Shown here piece by piece: positions 35,966 to 45,077 of a stretch of 64,000 nt of DNA. The position numbers and the translations under genes are program-made. Under the pieces are notes generated by a model that worked only from the letters and a program-made list of their open reading frames with translations, did not search any database and was not told where the DNA came from. Position 1 is the stretch's first letter; each line of letters opens with the position of its first letter. Origin of the DNA: Tannerellaceae bacterium (GTDB lineage: Bacteria; Bacteroidota; Bacteroidia; Bacteroidales; Tannerellaceae); contig JAIRRS010000160.1 in assembly GCA_031255855.1 (NCBI GenBank), positions 1-64,000 of the forward strand, given 5' to 3'.

Positions 35966-37537
35966 TTATTTAATTTCCATTTCTTCTTTCATGTCGAGCT
36001 CATTCTTTTCGGAATCTATGAATTTGTATTCCAAAAAAGCCAGACTTTGGTCGGGGATAACTTTAAGACTCCTGGAGTACTTCAATTTCCACTTCCATTG
36101 CAAAGAAAATAATCCCCTGTTCACATAAGCTGCCACATAAGGATGTAGGTGTAAGGTAAATTTCTTCACTCGATGTTTGTTCACTAAACAATCTATCTTG
36201 CCTTCCAGACTATCTGTAAATAAAATGGAAGGATTTGCCTTTCCGGTTCCGAAACAGGTAGGGCAATTCTCGGATGTATCTACATCCATGGCCGGACGTA
36301 CCCGTTGGCGGGTAATCTGCATCAAACCAAATTTACTTAAAGGGAGGATGTTGTGTTTCGCTCTGTCGGTTGCCATTGCTTTAGACATGTGTTCAAAAAG
36401 CTTTTGCCGGTTAGAGGCCTCAGTCATGTCTATAAAGTCGACAACAATAATCCCTCCCATATCACGCAAACGAAGTTGGCGGGCAATTTCGTCGGCAGCC
36501 GCGTTATTCACGTCGATAGCTGTCTTCTCCTGGGCATCACTGCCTTTCGATCGATTTCCACTGTTCACATCTATCACATGCATGGCTTCCGTGTGTTCAA
36601 TTATAAGGTAGGCGCCACTTTTGTAAGTAACCGTACGACCAAAGAGCGATTTAATCTGTTTTGTTATGCCAAAATTGTCGAATATGGGAAGTTCTCCGGT
36701 ATACTGTTTCACAATACCTTCCCTGCCGGGAGCAATCAAACTCACATAATCGCGCACACTGTTATATACGTCTTTGTCGTTCACATAAATTTCCTGAAAT
36801 GAAGGGTTGAATATATCACGTAAAAGAGCCACTGTACGGGCTGTTTCTTCATAAATGACAACCGGAGCTTTAGCCTTGGTCATTTTTGTAATATTGTCTT
36901 CCCAGCGTTTCACTAATGTCCGCAGTTCATGGTCGAGTTCGGCAACGCGCTTACCTTCCGACGACGTACGGACAATTACACTGAAGTTTTTTGGCTTAAT
37001 ACTTTGGATTAGCTGGCGTAAACGGGCACGTTCCTCGTTTGACCTAATTTTTGTGGAAACCGAAACCTTGTCGGCAAAGGGTATCAATACAATGTATCTT
37101 CCGGCAAACGAAAGTTCGGAAGTCAAGCGCGGACCTTTCGTTGATATCGGTTCCTTGGCAATTTGTACTAATACCTCTTGTCCTACTTTTAACACATCGC
37201 TGATGCTCCCGTCTTTATCTATTTCGGGAAGGATTTGCATCTTAGAAAGAGCCGGAAGCTTTTTCTTTTCATTCTGTGCCAGTTTAAGGAATTTTTGCTG
37301 CGTGTTAAAGTTAGAGCCTAAATCTTGATAGTGAAGAAATGCATCCTTTTTATATCCTACATCAATGAAAGCAGCATTCAACCCGGGCATCAGTTTTTTA
37401 ACTCTACCTAAATATATATCGCCTACTGCGAACGAAACGTTGCGTGCTTCTTTCTGAAGCTCTACAAGGTTTTTATCCTCAAGTACGGCGATAGATACTT
37501 CTTTGGGTTGTACATCTACTACTAATTCACTAATCAC
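35966..37537 (-). CDS. rng: Ribonuclease G (Rne/Rng family)
   Basis: A 523-residue endoribonuclease for rRNA maturation and mRNA decay. An S1 domain lies near residues 38-120 (FAVGDIYLGRVKKLMPGLNAAFIDVGYKKDAFLH). The RNase H-like catalytic region supplies the metal-binding aspartates in MHVIDVNSGNRS and IIVVDFIDMTEASNRQ, and CPTCFGTG is the zinc-link pair joining dimers. The long degradosome tail of RNase E is missing, as usual for RNase G in this phylum. The start codon appears to be GTG at 37535-37537. It is downstream of HU and the bS22-like gene on the same strand, with a hairpin between. Confidence 0.95.
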   Translation of the reverse strand: MISELVVDVQPKEVSIAVLEDKNLVELQKEARNVSFAVGDIYLGRVKKLMPGLNAAFIDVGYKKDAFLHYQDLGSNFNTQQKFLKLAQNEKKKLPALSKMQILPEIDKDGSISDVLKVGQEVLVQIAKEPISTKGPRLTSELSFAGRYIVLIPFADKVSVSTKIRSNEERARLRQLIQSIKPKNFSVIVRTSSEGKRVAELDHELRTLVKRWEDNITKMTKAKAPVVIYEETARTVALLRDIFNPSFQEIYVNDKDVYNSVRDYVSLIAPGREGIVKQYTGELPIFDNFGITKQIKSLFGRTVTYKSGAYLIIEHTEAMHVIDVNSGNRSKGSDAQEKTAIDVNNAAADEIARQLRLRDMGGIIVVDFIDMTEASNRQKLFEHMSKAMATDRAKHNILPLSKFGLMQITRQRVRPAMDVDTSENCPTCFGTGKANPSILFTDSLEGKIDCLVNKHRVKKFTLHLHPYVAAYVNRGLFSLQWKWKLKYSRSLKVIPDQSLAFLEYKFIDSEKNELDMKEEMEIK

Positions 37538-37577
37538 AATATTAAAAAAGGTTTATCTGTAGACCTATTAAATACAT

Positions 37578-37619
37578 AAAGAACAAACTTACAAGGTCTA
37601 CAGACTAAGTTTGTTCTTT
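37578..37619 (-). terminator. Hairpin between the bS22-like gene and rng
   Basis: AAAGAACAAACTTA and TAAGTTTGTTCTTT pair perfectly over 14 bp with a 14-nt loop. The T tract is weak, so some readthrough into rng is plausible. Confidence 0.55.
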
Positions 37620-37641
37620 AGGTTTTGCTTTGAAAATAGAC

Positions 37642-37731
37642 TTATTTCTTCTTATGTCTATTCTTCTTCAATCTTTTCTTGCGCTTATGCGTAGACATCT
37701 TATGTCTTTTTCTTTTCTTTCCGCTAGGCAT
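37642..37731 (-). CDS. Small basic ribosomal-type protein (AURKAIP1/COX24 domain, bS22-like)
   Basis: A 29-residue protein, MPSGKKRKRHKMS then THKRKKRLKKNRHKKK, almost entirely Lys, Arg and His. It matches the very short Bacteroidetes proteins annotated with the AURKAIP1/COX24 C-terminal domain, related to mitochondrial mS38 and mycobacterial bS22, which sit on the small subunit near the decoding region. It is too short for most gene finders. It lies 33 bp after the HU gene on the same strand, and a similar HU-small protein-rng order is common in the phylum. The call rests on sequence character and context. Confidence 0.88.
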   Translation of the reverse strand: MPSGKKRKRHKMSTHKRKKRLKKNRHKKK

Positions 37732-37764
37732 CTTTTTTCTAATTTAATGTTATTATTATTATGA

Positions 37765-38037
37765 TTATTTTAATTTCTCGTGGAATGTTTTTGCCGGTTT
37801 AAAAGAGGGGATGTTATGTTCCGGGATTATGATTGTTGTATTCTTTGAAATATTACGGGCAGTCTTTTGTGCTCTTTTCTTTACTACAAAGCTTCCGAAT
37901 CCTCTTAGGTAAACATTTTCACCTTGGGCCAATGAACCTTTTACAATCTCCATGAAAGATTCTACACTTGTCAATACCGTTTGCTTATCAATACCGGTAT
38001 TCTTAGAAATCTCGCGAACAATATCAGCTTTTGTCAT
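37765..38037 (-). CDS. HU/IHF family DNA-binding protein
   Basis: A 90-residue nucleoid protein. MTKADIVREISKNTGIDKQTV forms the dimerisation helices and GENVYLRGFGSFVVKKRAQKTARN the beta-arms. The usual arm tip is shifted to NTTIIIPEHNIPSFKPAKTF, as in other Bacteroidetes HU proteins. Canonical length. First gene of a unit with the 29-residue ribosomal-type protein. Confidence 0.95.
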   Translation of the reverse strand: MTKADIVREISKNTGIDKQTVLTSVESFMEIVKGSLAQGENVYLRGFGSFVVKKRAQKTARNISKNTTIIIPEHNIPSFKPAKTFHEKLK

Positions 38038-38083
38038 GTCTCTATAGTATATTAATGTTTAATCCTATTAATTTTTTGGCATG

Positions 38084-38091
38084 CAAATATA
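38084..38091 (-). promoter_or_regulatory. Probable -7 element of the HU gene
   Basis: TATATTTG on the minus strand, 46 bp before the ATG at 38037. Confidence 0.45.
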
Positions 38092-38332
38092 TAGCTTTTC
38101 TTTAAGGGAAAAAAGAATTGTTACCCATTTTTTTAGGAAGTTTCTATTTTAATCTTTATAAAACCGTATAAACTAATGCTTTCCGAAAAACAACACAGGT
38201 AAAAACAAACAGGAAGCAATGGCGACAATCTCTCCGCAAGCAGAAGTGGCCGCAGATGGGTCTTGTTTTTTGGGTTAATCAATTCTTTTTCCTACTTTTA
38301 CGCGAAGAAAGCTATATAAAAATTTCCGTTTA

Positions 38333-39238
38333 ATGAAAAATTCGCCATTTTCGCCGATAACAACTATCGTAGCAATAATAGGTATAAGTATCCTTGCCGT
38401 TTCATGCGAGAAAAATGAAACGGATGTGCCCGAACGTCCGGCATTTGAAGACGCCCTTTTCCTTTCTGTTTCCAATCAACAGGTAGGCCTGTTCGAACAA
38501 CTATCATTCGACATCAAAACCCTGCAAAAAGACAATGAGAAAGGAGGGCTGGCTTATTACCTGGGAACACATCTCGACTCTGTCAAATGGGAATTACCCG
38601 ATATATTAGATGAGTCGTACACAGGCGTGAAGATGCCCGTTAAACATCTCCAATGTTTTTATCTACCGGGCAAATACAAGGCCAGGATAACCGGATACAG
38701 GGACAGTCTGGCCATAAGTTCCGACTCTGTTGAACTGGAAGTTAAACCGTCGGGCGACTTTTTAGGTATCGAATGGGCAAACGAGGAGGATGCCACCATG
38801 CGGAACTTCAAATTTGTATCATTGGTAAAAGGCTTCACGCTCAACCTGACCTACACCCTCACAGAGGAACCGTATATTCTTTTATCCTATCGTATAAATA
38901 ATTACCTGGGACGGGAAGAATACAAAGAAGAGATGGCCGCCGTACGTCCGTTCTTACATCATTATATTACCTCATTATACGGCGAATGTCGTTTCAATTA
39001 TGAAGGGGAAGACATCACCCAATCGCCGTTAAAAAAAGAATACGAGAAAAGATTCCTCAACACTTTTGCCGATTCCTCCGGCTCCGAACCCTATTATTAC
39101 CCATTGGCGATATGGGATACGCCAGCCTGTCATGTCGCGTTGATTGGATCTGCTCCTTCACAAACAGGAGAAATTTCCATTTCTTATTACAAAGTAATTG
39201 CAGAACCTTTAAAAATTATTTTAGATTATCATTGGTAG
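38333..39238 (+). CDS. Lipoprotein of unknown function
   Basis: A 301-residue protein with a hydrophobic signal (ITTIVAIIGISILAVSC) and a lipobox Cys at about residue 24, followed by Glu/Lys residues. No domain is recognised. Beta-rich segments separated by aromatic pairs suggest a beta-sandwich fold, and two Cys residues (HLQCFYL and GECRFNY) are present in the mature part. It has no nearby partner on its strand: the next gene is 500 bp away across repeat copy B. It may be a taxon-restricted surface or periplasmic protein. Confidence 0.75.
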   Translation: MKNSPFSPITTIVAIIGISILAVSCEKNETDVPERPAFEDALFLSVSNQQVGLFEQLSFDIKTLQKDNEKGGLAYYLGTHLDSVKWELPDILDESYTGVKMPVKHLQCFYLPGKYKARITGYRDSLAISSDSVELEVKPSGDFLGIEWANEEDATMRNFKFVSLVKGFTLNLTYTLTEEPYILLSYRINNYLGREEYKEEMAAVRPFLHHYITSLYGECRFNYEGEDITQSPLKKEYEKRFLNTFADSSGSEPYYYPLAIWDTPACHVALIGSAPSQTGEISISYYKVIAEPLKIILDYHW

Positions 39239-39493
39239 GTTTATTCTCGTTTCATTTCAAATGTCATCCCATTTTGTTTAAGAATCATTTTGTTTTCTGT
39301 CGGAATAAATTCTAATTCCAATCGCGCTTGGTCAAATTTGAATTTATTTTTTTCTACGCATTCTAATGAAGTTGCCGACTTGCATCGGAAAACAGGTCGC
39401 ATTACCACCATCCTCCCGATTCGGAATGATGGTTATAACTATTGCTACCCTTATTTTGTTTTTATTTGCCATCATGTAAAGATATACAATATT

Positions 39494-39620
39494 GTCGGGA
39501 GTTGTTTAAAATTCATCCTGATGTTTTCCTATTTTCATTTGGATGATCTTGGAGAATCATCCAAATGTTTTCCAAAAGTCATCCAAATGAAAAAAAACCG
39601 CGAAAACAGCTCTATTTATG
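39494..39620 (-). repeat. Dispersed palindromic 22-bp repeat element, copy B (inverted)
   Basis: Units start at 39512, 39534, 39556 and 39578, again exactly 22 bp apart (for example TTCATCCTGATG, ATCATCCAAATG, GTCATCCAAATG). On the minus strand the array is preceded by AGAGCTGTTTTCGCGG and followed by TTTTAAACAACTCCCGAC, matching both flanks of copy A. The element is therefore in the opposite orientation to copy A. Confidence 0.8.
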
Positions 39621-39707
39621 GAAAGGGAGTTAAATTATGACTATCCGATGGAAGATGATATTAAAGGAAATGCTTATCTTGAGCACGTTTTCAAAAATGA
39701 TCTATAA
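39618..39707 (+). CDS. Possible 29-residue peptide or coding remnant
   Basis: An ATG at the edge of repeat copy B opens a 29-codon frame: MERELNYDYPMEDDIKG followed by NAYLEHVFKNDL. The composition is protein-like (acidic, aromatic), unlike the surrounding non-coding DNA, but there is no ribosome-binding site and no family match that I can name. It could be the tail of a decayed gene. Confidence 0.25.
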   Translation: MERELNYDYPMEDDIKGNAYLEHVFKNDL

Positions 39708-39739
39708 AGAATAAGGAATAACAACTAAGAACATCAATT

Positions 39740-40792
39740 ATGAATAGCATTTTGTACTTGTTAATAGGAACTTACACATTCGGCCTTAGCGAAGGGATTT
39801 ATATTTATAAGTTCAATACCGACACAGGGGTTTCAGCGTATGTCAATACGGTAGAGGTAGAACATCCTTCTTATATGGATATAACGACTGACGGTAAATT
39901 CGTTTATTCCGTAACTGAAAACGACGAAATCCATTCGCTTGCCAATGCCTTCTCTTTCGATAAAGAACAAGGCAAACTAACCTTACTGAACAGTGAGAAA
40001 ACACATTCGGCCGCGCCATGTAATATCCTGATCGATTCAGACAGGAAACACATCGTAACCGCCAACTACGGTGGAGGAAGCATCACCGTATTCCCCGTTG
40101 ATTCGGAAGGTAAACTATCCGCCGTTTCGCAAATGATTCTGTTTGAAGGGAGCGGTAAGGATACGGTAAGGCAGGAAATGCCGCATCTGCATTGTGTGAA
40201 GTTTACACCCGACGGCAACTATCTTTTAGCCGCTGATTTAGGGACAGACCAAATCCACCGGTTAACGCTAAATCCTTCCGACTCGGCTCTTTTCCTGAAT
40301 GAAAGCTCCTTAAAATCATTCAAGGTAGCAGACGGATCCGGCCCCCGGCACTTCGTATTCCATCCCAATAATAAATATATGTACCTGATTAATGAAATTG
40401 GCGGAACAGTCACCGGATTTAATTATAAAGACGGAGAACTGGAAGAATTCCAAACCATCCAGGCGGATACCTTACACGCGAAAGGAAGCGGCGATATCGG
40501 CATCACGCCGAATGGTAAATTTCTGTATGCTTCAAACCGTTTACAAGGCGACGGCATAGCCATCTTCTCCATTAACGAAGCCGATGGTAAACTGACAAAA
40601 ACAGGATACCAGCCCACCGGCATCCACCCGCGGAATTTCGTGATTACCCCGAATGGCAAATTCCTCTTGTCGGCCAGCCGCGACAACAGTACCGTGGAGG
40701 TATTTGAAATAGATGAAAACACAGGATTTTTAAAAAATATTGATAAGAATATAGAAGTCGACACCCCGGTTTGTTTAAAATTCATAAATTGA
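39740..40792 (+). CDS. Lactonase family protein (6-phosphogluconolactonase-like propeller)
   Basis: A 350-residue seven-bladed beta-propeller of the lactonase family (PF10282-like). YLLIGTYTFGLSEGIYIYKF begins the first blade. Repeated signatures include HPSYMDITTDGKFVYSV, HCVKFTPDGNYLLAADLG and GPRHFVFHPNNKYMYLINE, with the conserved His and Arg residues of the active-site face. No signal peptide is evident, so it is cytoplasmic. It would hydrolyse 6-phosphogluconolactone or another sugar lactone. The OmpA lipoprotein gene starts 8 bp after its stop. Confidence 0.88.
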   Translation: MNSILYLLIGTYTFGLSEGIYIYKFNTDTGVSAYVNTVEVEHPSYMDITTDGKFVYSVTENDEIHSLANAFSFDKEQGKLTLLNSEKTHSAAPCNILIDSDRKHIVTANYGGGSITVFPVDSEGKLSAVSQMILFEGSGKDTVRQEMPHLHCVKFTPDGNYLLAADLGTDQIHRLTLNPSDSALFLNESSLKSFKVADGSGPRHFVFHPNNKYMYLINEIGGTVTGFNYKDGELEEFQTIQADTLHAKGSGDIGITPNGKFLYASNRLQGDGIAIFSINEADGKLTKTGYQPTGIHPRNFVITPNGKFLLSASRDNSTVEVFEIDENTGFLKNIDKNIEVDTPVCLKFIN

Positions 40793-40799
40793 AAACACA

Positions 40800-41633
40800 A
40801 TGAAAGAGGCTTACATTCTTTTTGTTTCGATTCTTCTTTGTTGCACATCGTGCGTAACGAAACAAAAATACTTATTGGCAGAGAACGGTCGGCTGGAGGC
40901 CATCCAACGAGGGGAAGATTTAAAAAGACAATTGGTAGCCTGCCTAGACGATGGCGAGAAACTTACCAGCAGATTGGAAACTTTGCTTAACGACACTTCT
41001 GCATTAGGACAATCCGTCCGCAATTACCAGTCGTTGTTAACCTCCAACCTCAGCGAGCAAGACAAGCTAAACGCCTTGCTAAACCAGAAATTGGAAGAGC
41101 TAAACAAACGGGAACAAACTATCAACGAATTACAGGAATTAATCAATGCCCAAAACGCGAAGGTACAAACCTTGCTTTCGAACGTAAAAGACGCCTTGCT
41201 GGGTTTTGGAAGCGACGAGTTGACTGTCATGGAAAAAGACGGCAAGGTATATGTAGCCATGTCCGACAAACTATTATTCGAATCGGGCAGCGCCAAAGTA
41301 GACAAACGCGGGAAAGAGGCCTTATCCAAACTGGCCGGCGTGTTGAATAAACAAACCGATATCGATGTCTTTATTGAAGGGCATACCGATACAAAGCCCA
41401 TTAACACGGTTCAATTCAAGGACAATTGGGATCTAAGTGTCATCCGCGCCACATCGGTTGTCAGGATACTTACCAAAGACTATCGTGTAAATCCCCGGCA
41501 AATCCTGCCTTGCGGACGCGGGGAATACATGCCCGTCGCCACCAACGAAACAAGTGAAGGGCGCAGCTTCAACAGACGCACGGAAATCATCATGGCTCCG
41601 AAACTGGACAGGCTGTTGAAGATCTTACAATAA
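40800..41633 (+). CDS. OmpA-family peptidoglycan-binding lipoprotein
   Basis: A 277-residue protein with a lipobox (LLCCTSC, Cys about 18). A coiled coil follows (about 25-125; LNQKLEELNKREQTINELQ), then a C-terminal OmpA domain: LLFESGSAKVDKRGKEAL, then FIEGHTDTKPI with the peptidoglycan-contact Asp, and the Arg in EGRSFNRRTEI. It anchors the outer membrane to the cell wall, with the coiled coil as a spacer. It follows the lactonase gene by 8 bp and is probably co-transcribed, though the functions seem unrelated. It converges on the GH43 gene. Confidence 0.9.
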   Translation: MKEAYILFVSILLCCTSCVTKQKYLLAENGRLEAIQRGEDLKRQLVACLDDGEKLTSRLETLLNDTSALGQSVRNYQSLLTSNLSEQDKLNALLNQKLEELNKREQTINELQELINAQNAKVQTLLSNVKDALLGFGSDELTVMEKDGKVYVAMSDKLLFESGSAKVDKRGKEALSKLAGVLNKQTDIDVFIEGHTDTKPINTVQFKDNWDLSVIRATSVVRILTKDYRVNPRQILPCGRGEYMPVATNETSEGRSFNRRTEIIMAPKLDRLLKILQ

Positions 41634-41648
41634 ACGACTCCCCAATCC

Positions 41649-43193
41649 TTAAAGGGTAGTCATCCTGAAAAAAGAGAATTCGGCCGGTTCATCCGGGTTG
41701 CCAAAATGGATTAGCCCCGGACGGGCAACCCTGTCCCAGCGGATAAATCCGTCGCAATTTATCACTTCCGTATGGACCGGTTCTATCGCAGAGCCGGTTT
41801 TATCTCTACTCCAATAACAATAGCAACAACAGCCGTTTGTTACCTCAATCCTTAAATAAACCGACTCTTCTTCTATCTCCATTTCTTTCCAAAGGGTAAC
41901 TTCGCCATCATGGACTGTTTTCAAAACCAGTTTATTATCAACAAACACCCATGCCAGTAAATTCTTGCTGTCACCATAAACCGTAAGTCCTTTGGAACTG
42001 CTGTTTTTGTTGGAAACTTCCGTTTCAAACATATAGCGCGGCGCCAGCGAACGCAGGCATAAAGCCGTTCCGTAAAGATTGTTCTCTCCCGGGTTTCCAC
42101 TTAACAACAACTTCTCCTTTTCAATCCGGGCATTTACCTCTGACGACACATAGTTCCACGCCCATTCCTTCCGCAGTTGGGAATCTTTAAAATAGTCCTC
42201 AAACGGAGGAACCTCATGCTGCACCGTATTGGCAAACGGCATTGGATGTTTGATCGTAGCCTGCGCACCTCCCTGGAAATACACCCAACCATCATCGCCT
42301 ATAAACATTTCCTGCAAGATGGCTTGCCTGCCCATATAAAAACCATCCCCCGGCAAATAAGCATGGCAAAGGTAAAACATGCGATTGTCAGGGGTTGTTA
42401 CAGCCGTACCGTGGCCACACGACATAAAATCGCCGCCGCCATGCAAAACCGGATTTCCTTCATATATTTCATACGGTCCTTTGAAACGTTTAGAACGGGC
42501 TACATAGACATCATAATCACTAGTCGGCCCGCAACAGTTATGAGCAGAATAGAGAATATAATAGTAATCGCCTTTTTTAAAAAGGTATTGCCCTTCCATA
42601 CCTATATTCGCGTTGTCAACCATCAGCGAAAAAGGCTCTCCCACCAAACGCAACCCATCGTCTGAGAGCATACTTCCTATCAATTCAACCGGGCGTTGGT
42701 CAAGCCCGTATGCTTTCCATGTTATATACAACTGCCCATCATCTTCAAAAACGAATGCGTCGATAGCCTCCGTGCCAAATTCCACCAGCAACCCGTGGTC
42801 TGTAAACACGTCCGCCGGCGTAGGCGCTGTCGCGACCCCTATATATGACACGCCATCCGTTTTCCGCCTGGCGGTGTAATAACAATATACCTGGTTATTG
42901 TGGTAGTATAACTCAGGAGCCCAGAAAGAAGAAAGCGTCCATTCCGGTTGTTTGTCAAAGACATGGCCGGTCTGTGTCCAGTTCACCAAATCGGTGGAAG
43001 TAAATACCGGATAAAAAGGAGCCCACTCCGACGATGTCCCCGTCGCATAATACGTTTCATCAATCCTGATAACACAAGGGTCGGCCAAATCGCCCGGTAT
43101 CACCGGATTAGCAAAGGAATCAGCCTGTTTATTGTTTGAAGAAGAGCATGCGAAACCAAGGCAACAAAGTAAAAGGACAACTTGTTTTTTCAT
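41649..43193 (-). CDS. GH43 family lipoprotein with C-terminal accessory domain
   Basis: A protein of 514 residues from ATG 43193 (a GTG one codon upstream is possible). The lipobox is LGFAC. The five-bladed GH43 propeller shows all three catalytic acids: Asp in PGDLADPCVIRI, Asp in TEAIDAFVFEDD and Glu in NIGMEGQYLF. The last 180 residues form a beta-sandwich like those fused to many GH43 enzymes. Expected activity is alpha-L-arabinofuranosidase or beta-xylosidase on plant hemicellulose. It is separate from the xylan-type locus by the IbrA/IbrB-like genes but could serve the same substrates. Confidence 0.88.
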   Translation of the reverse strand: MKKQVVLLLCCLGFACSSSNNKQADSFANPVIPGDLADPCVIRIDETYYATGTSSEWAPFYPVFTSTDLVNWTQTGHVFDKQPEWTLSSFWAPELYYHNNQVYCYYTARRKTDGVSYIGVATAPTPADVFTDHGLLVEFGTEAIDAFVFEDDGQLYITWKAYGLDQRPVELIGSMLSDDGLRLVGEPFSLMVDNANIGMEGQYLFKKGDYYYILYSAHNCCGPTSDYDVYVARSKRFKGPYEIYEGNPVLHGGGDFMSCGHGTAVTTPDNRMFYLCHAYLPGDGFYMGRQAILQEMFIGDDGWVYFQGGAQATIKHPMPFANTVQHEVPPFEDYFKDSQLRKEWAWNYVSSEVNARIEKEKLLLSGNPGENNLYGTALCLRSLAPRYMFETEVSNKNSSSKGLTVYGDSKNLLAWVFVDNKLVLKTVHDGEVTLWKEMEIEEESVYLRIEVTNGCCCYCYWSRDKTGSAIEPVHTEVINCDGFIRWDRVARPGLIHFGNPDEPAEFSFFRMTTL

Positions 43194-43399
43194 CACGTTT
43201 TGTTTAATAATTTAATCTAATTCTTTCATTATTTAATTCTACGAAGATAATTTAATTTTCTTTTCACCCAATTTCCTTTTATAATATTCACACCTGGCTA
43301 AACGTATTATCCGGCCTGCCAACTAATCTTAACGTGTATTTGCTTTCCTATTCACTGATTTTTGTTAAATTTGTACGTTGGAAAAAACAAACACGTGAT

Positions 43400-43813
43400 A
43401 TGGAGATTATCAAACTGGAAGGCGAAGACCAGCGACTTTATTATCTGGTAGGACATCTGGTAATGGACGAAGCGGTATTGGCTTATAACCTGAATTATCC
43501 ATATAGAACTTCCCCTGAATACTATTGGCTTGTCGCTTTGGATGAGAAATCCAATACGCTCGGTTTTATTCCCGTAAAACTGAAAGAAAACAAGGCCGTG
43601 ATAAACAACTATTATGTAGCAGATGACAACAGCATGGTCTTTTCGGCATTACTGAAAGAGGTTGTCTATTGGTTTTCGATAGATTATGAGATTGAGTCGG
43701 TAACCCAGCTACGGCATATCGCCGATTTTGAGCGATGCGGATTCTCGGTGGTGTTGTACTGGAAAAGATATGCAAAAATGAGAGTTTTCAAGAATGAGGA
43801 AAAACGTATATGA
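43400..43813 (+). CDS. Small protein, possible GNAT-like acetyltransferase
   Basis: A protein of 137 residues from the ATG at 43400 (an upstream in-frame extension is Lys/Trp-rich and unlikely). The order of strands and helices (YYWLVALDEKSNTLGFIPVK, then NNYYVADDNSMVFSALLKEV, then HIADFERCGFSVVLYWKRYA) resembles the GNAT fold, including the terminal FERCGF pattern. A clear acetyl-CoA loop is not obvious. Its 3' end overlaps the IbrA-like gene by 20 nt if that gene starts at 43794, so it belongs to the same unit. Function is not established. Confidence 0.65.
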   Translation: MEIIKLEGEDQRLYYLVGHLVMDEAVLAYNLNYPYRTSPEYYWLVALDEKSNTLGFIPVKLKENKAVINNYYVADDNSMVFSALLKEVVYWFSIDYEIESVTQLRHIADFERCGFSVVLYWKRYAKMRVFKNEEKRI

Positions 43814-45077
43814 GCTGACGATGGAACGGATCAAATTCGTTTTCAACGAGTTTGACAATGTATATGTTTCACTATCAGGCGGCAAAGACAGCGGCGTATT
43901 ACTGAATCTTTGCTTGAAATATATCCTGGATAACCACCTTGACCGGAAGATAGGCGTTTTCCACATGGACTATGAAGTACAATACAATGAAACGACGAAA
44001 TATGTAGAACGCGCCCTGCAATCGTATCCGGAACATCTGGAGGTCTATCACGTTTGCGTGCCGTTTAAAGTAAACACCTGCACATCAATGTATCAAACGT
44101 TTTGGCGTCCATGGGAAACCAAATTCAATGATTTGTGGGTGCGCAAGATGCCCGCGAACTGTTATACCAAAGATGATTTTCCTTTTTACAGCACAGAGAT
44201 GTGGGACAGCGAGTTTTACATTCTCTTTTCTCAATGGTACCACCGGTTTAAGAATGCGAAGAAAACCTGTTGCCTGGTGGGCATACGGACACAGGAAAGT
44301 TACCACCGCTGGAACACCATACACAGTAGCCGCAGATATAATATGTACCACAATTTGAGATGGACACGGCAGTTGTCGAATAATATATGCAACGCCTATG
44401 TGATATATGACTGGCTGACTACTGACATTTGGACAGCCAACGGCAAATTTGGGTGGGACTATAACCATTTGTATGACTTATATTACCAGGCAGGCGTGCC
44501 TTTGGAAAAACAACGTGTAGCCAGTCCGTTTATCTCTGCCGGGCAGGAATACCTGTCACTTTACCGCACGATTGACCCCGACATGTGGGGGAAAATGGTT
44601 TGCCGCGTAAACGGGGTTAATTTTACGGCTTTGTATGGCCATACACATGCTGTTGCAAAACATAACATTATACTTCCTTCCGGGCACACGTGGGAAAGTT
44701 TTATGCATTTCCTGCTGTCTACCCTGCCGGAACAGACACGAGACAATTACCTGCAAAAACTATCTGTAAGTATCAACTTCTGGCGGGAAAAAGGCGGATG
44801 TCTTTCGGATGAAACGATAAACAGCCTCCAGAGTATGGGGATTACAATTGAAGTATTAAACAATACCAACTACAAAACCGACAAACGTCCGGTGAGGATG
44901 GAGTATCTGGATGATATCGATATTTCTGATTTCAAAAACCTTCCCACGTTCAAACGCATGTGTATATGTATCCTAAGAAATGACCATTTGTGTAAATATA
45001 TGGGATTTGCCCTAACTAAAAAAGAATTGGAAAAGAAGAAGAAGATTATGGATTTTTATCAGAATATAATGCTATGA
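43794..45077 (+). CDS. PAPS-reductase/DUF3440 family protein (IbrA-like)
   Basis: A 427-residue protein. The adenine-nucleotide PP-loop is SGGKDS at residues 28-33, followed by FHMDYEVQYNETTKYVERAL, as in phosphoadenosine-phosphosulfate reductases. Paired cysteines (KTCCLVGIRTQESYHR) and a DUF3440-type C-terminal half place it with Escherichia coli IbrA/YbdN rather than with CysH. Assimilatory-reductase neighbours are absent. The start could also be ATG 43821, directly after the upstream stop. It overlaps the ParB-like gene by four bases (ATGA). IbrA/IbrB pairs occur in mobile islands and affect expression of surface genes in E. coli; their biochemistry is unresolved. Confidence 0.88.
   Translation: MRKNVYELTMERIKFVFNEFDNVYVSLSGGKDSGVLLNLCLKYILDNHLDRKIGVFHMDYEVQYNETTKYVERALQSYPEHLEVYHVCVPFKVNTCTSMYQTFWRPWETKFNDLWVRKMPANCYTKDDFPFYSTEMWDSEFYILFSQWYHRFKNAKKTCCLVGIRTQESYHRWNTIHSSRRYNMYHNLRWTRQLSNNICNAYVIYDWLTTDIWTANGKFGWDYNHLYDLYYQAGVPLEKQRVASPFISAGQEYLSLYRTIDPDMWGKMVCRVNGVNFTALYGHTHAVAKHNIILPSGHTWESFMHFLLSTLPEQTRDNYLQKLSVSINFWREKGGCLSDETINSLQSMGITIEVLNNTNYKTDKRPVRMEYLDDIDISDFKNLPTFKRMCICILRNDHLCKYMGFALTKKELEKKKKIMDFYQNIML

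Larger units (their letters stand above)
39239..39739. other. 501-bp intergenic region carrying repeat B
   Basis: Contains the second copy of the palindromic repeat element (39494-39620) and a short ORF directly after it (39618-39707). A 116-codon ORF across 39290-39640 has biased, non-protein-like composition and spans the repeat, so it is not accepted. The first 250 bp hold nothing I can identify. Confidence 0.6.

Noticed and set aside
36177..36611. 144-codon plus-strand ORF within rng
   Set aside because: Shadow of the RNase G gene, Ser/Arg-rich and without context.
39290..39640. 116-codon ORF on the plus strand
   Set aside because: It spans repeat copy B, has unbalanced composition and no recognisable protein pattern; chance opening in intergenic DNA.
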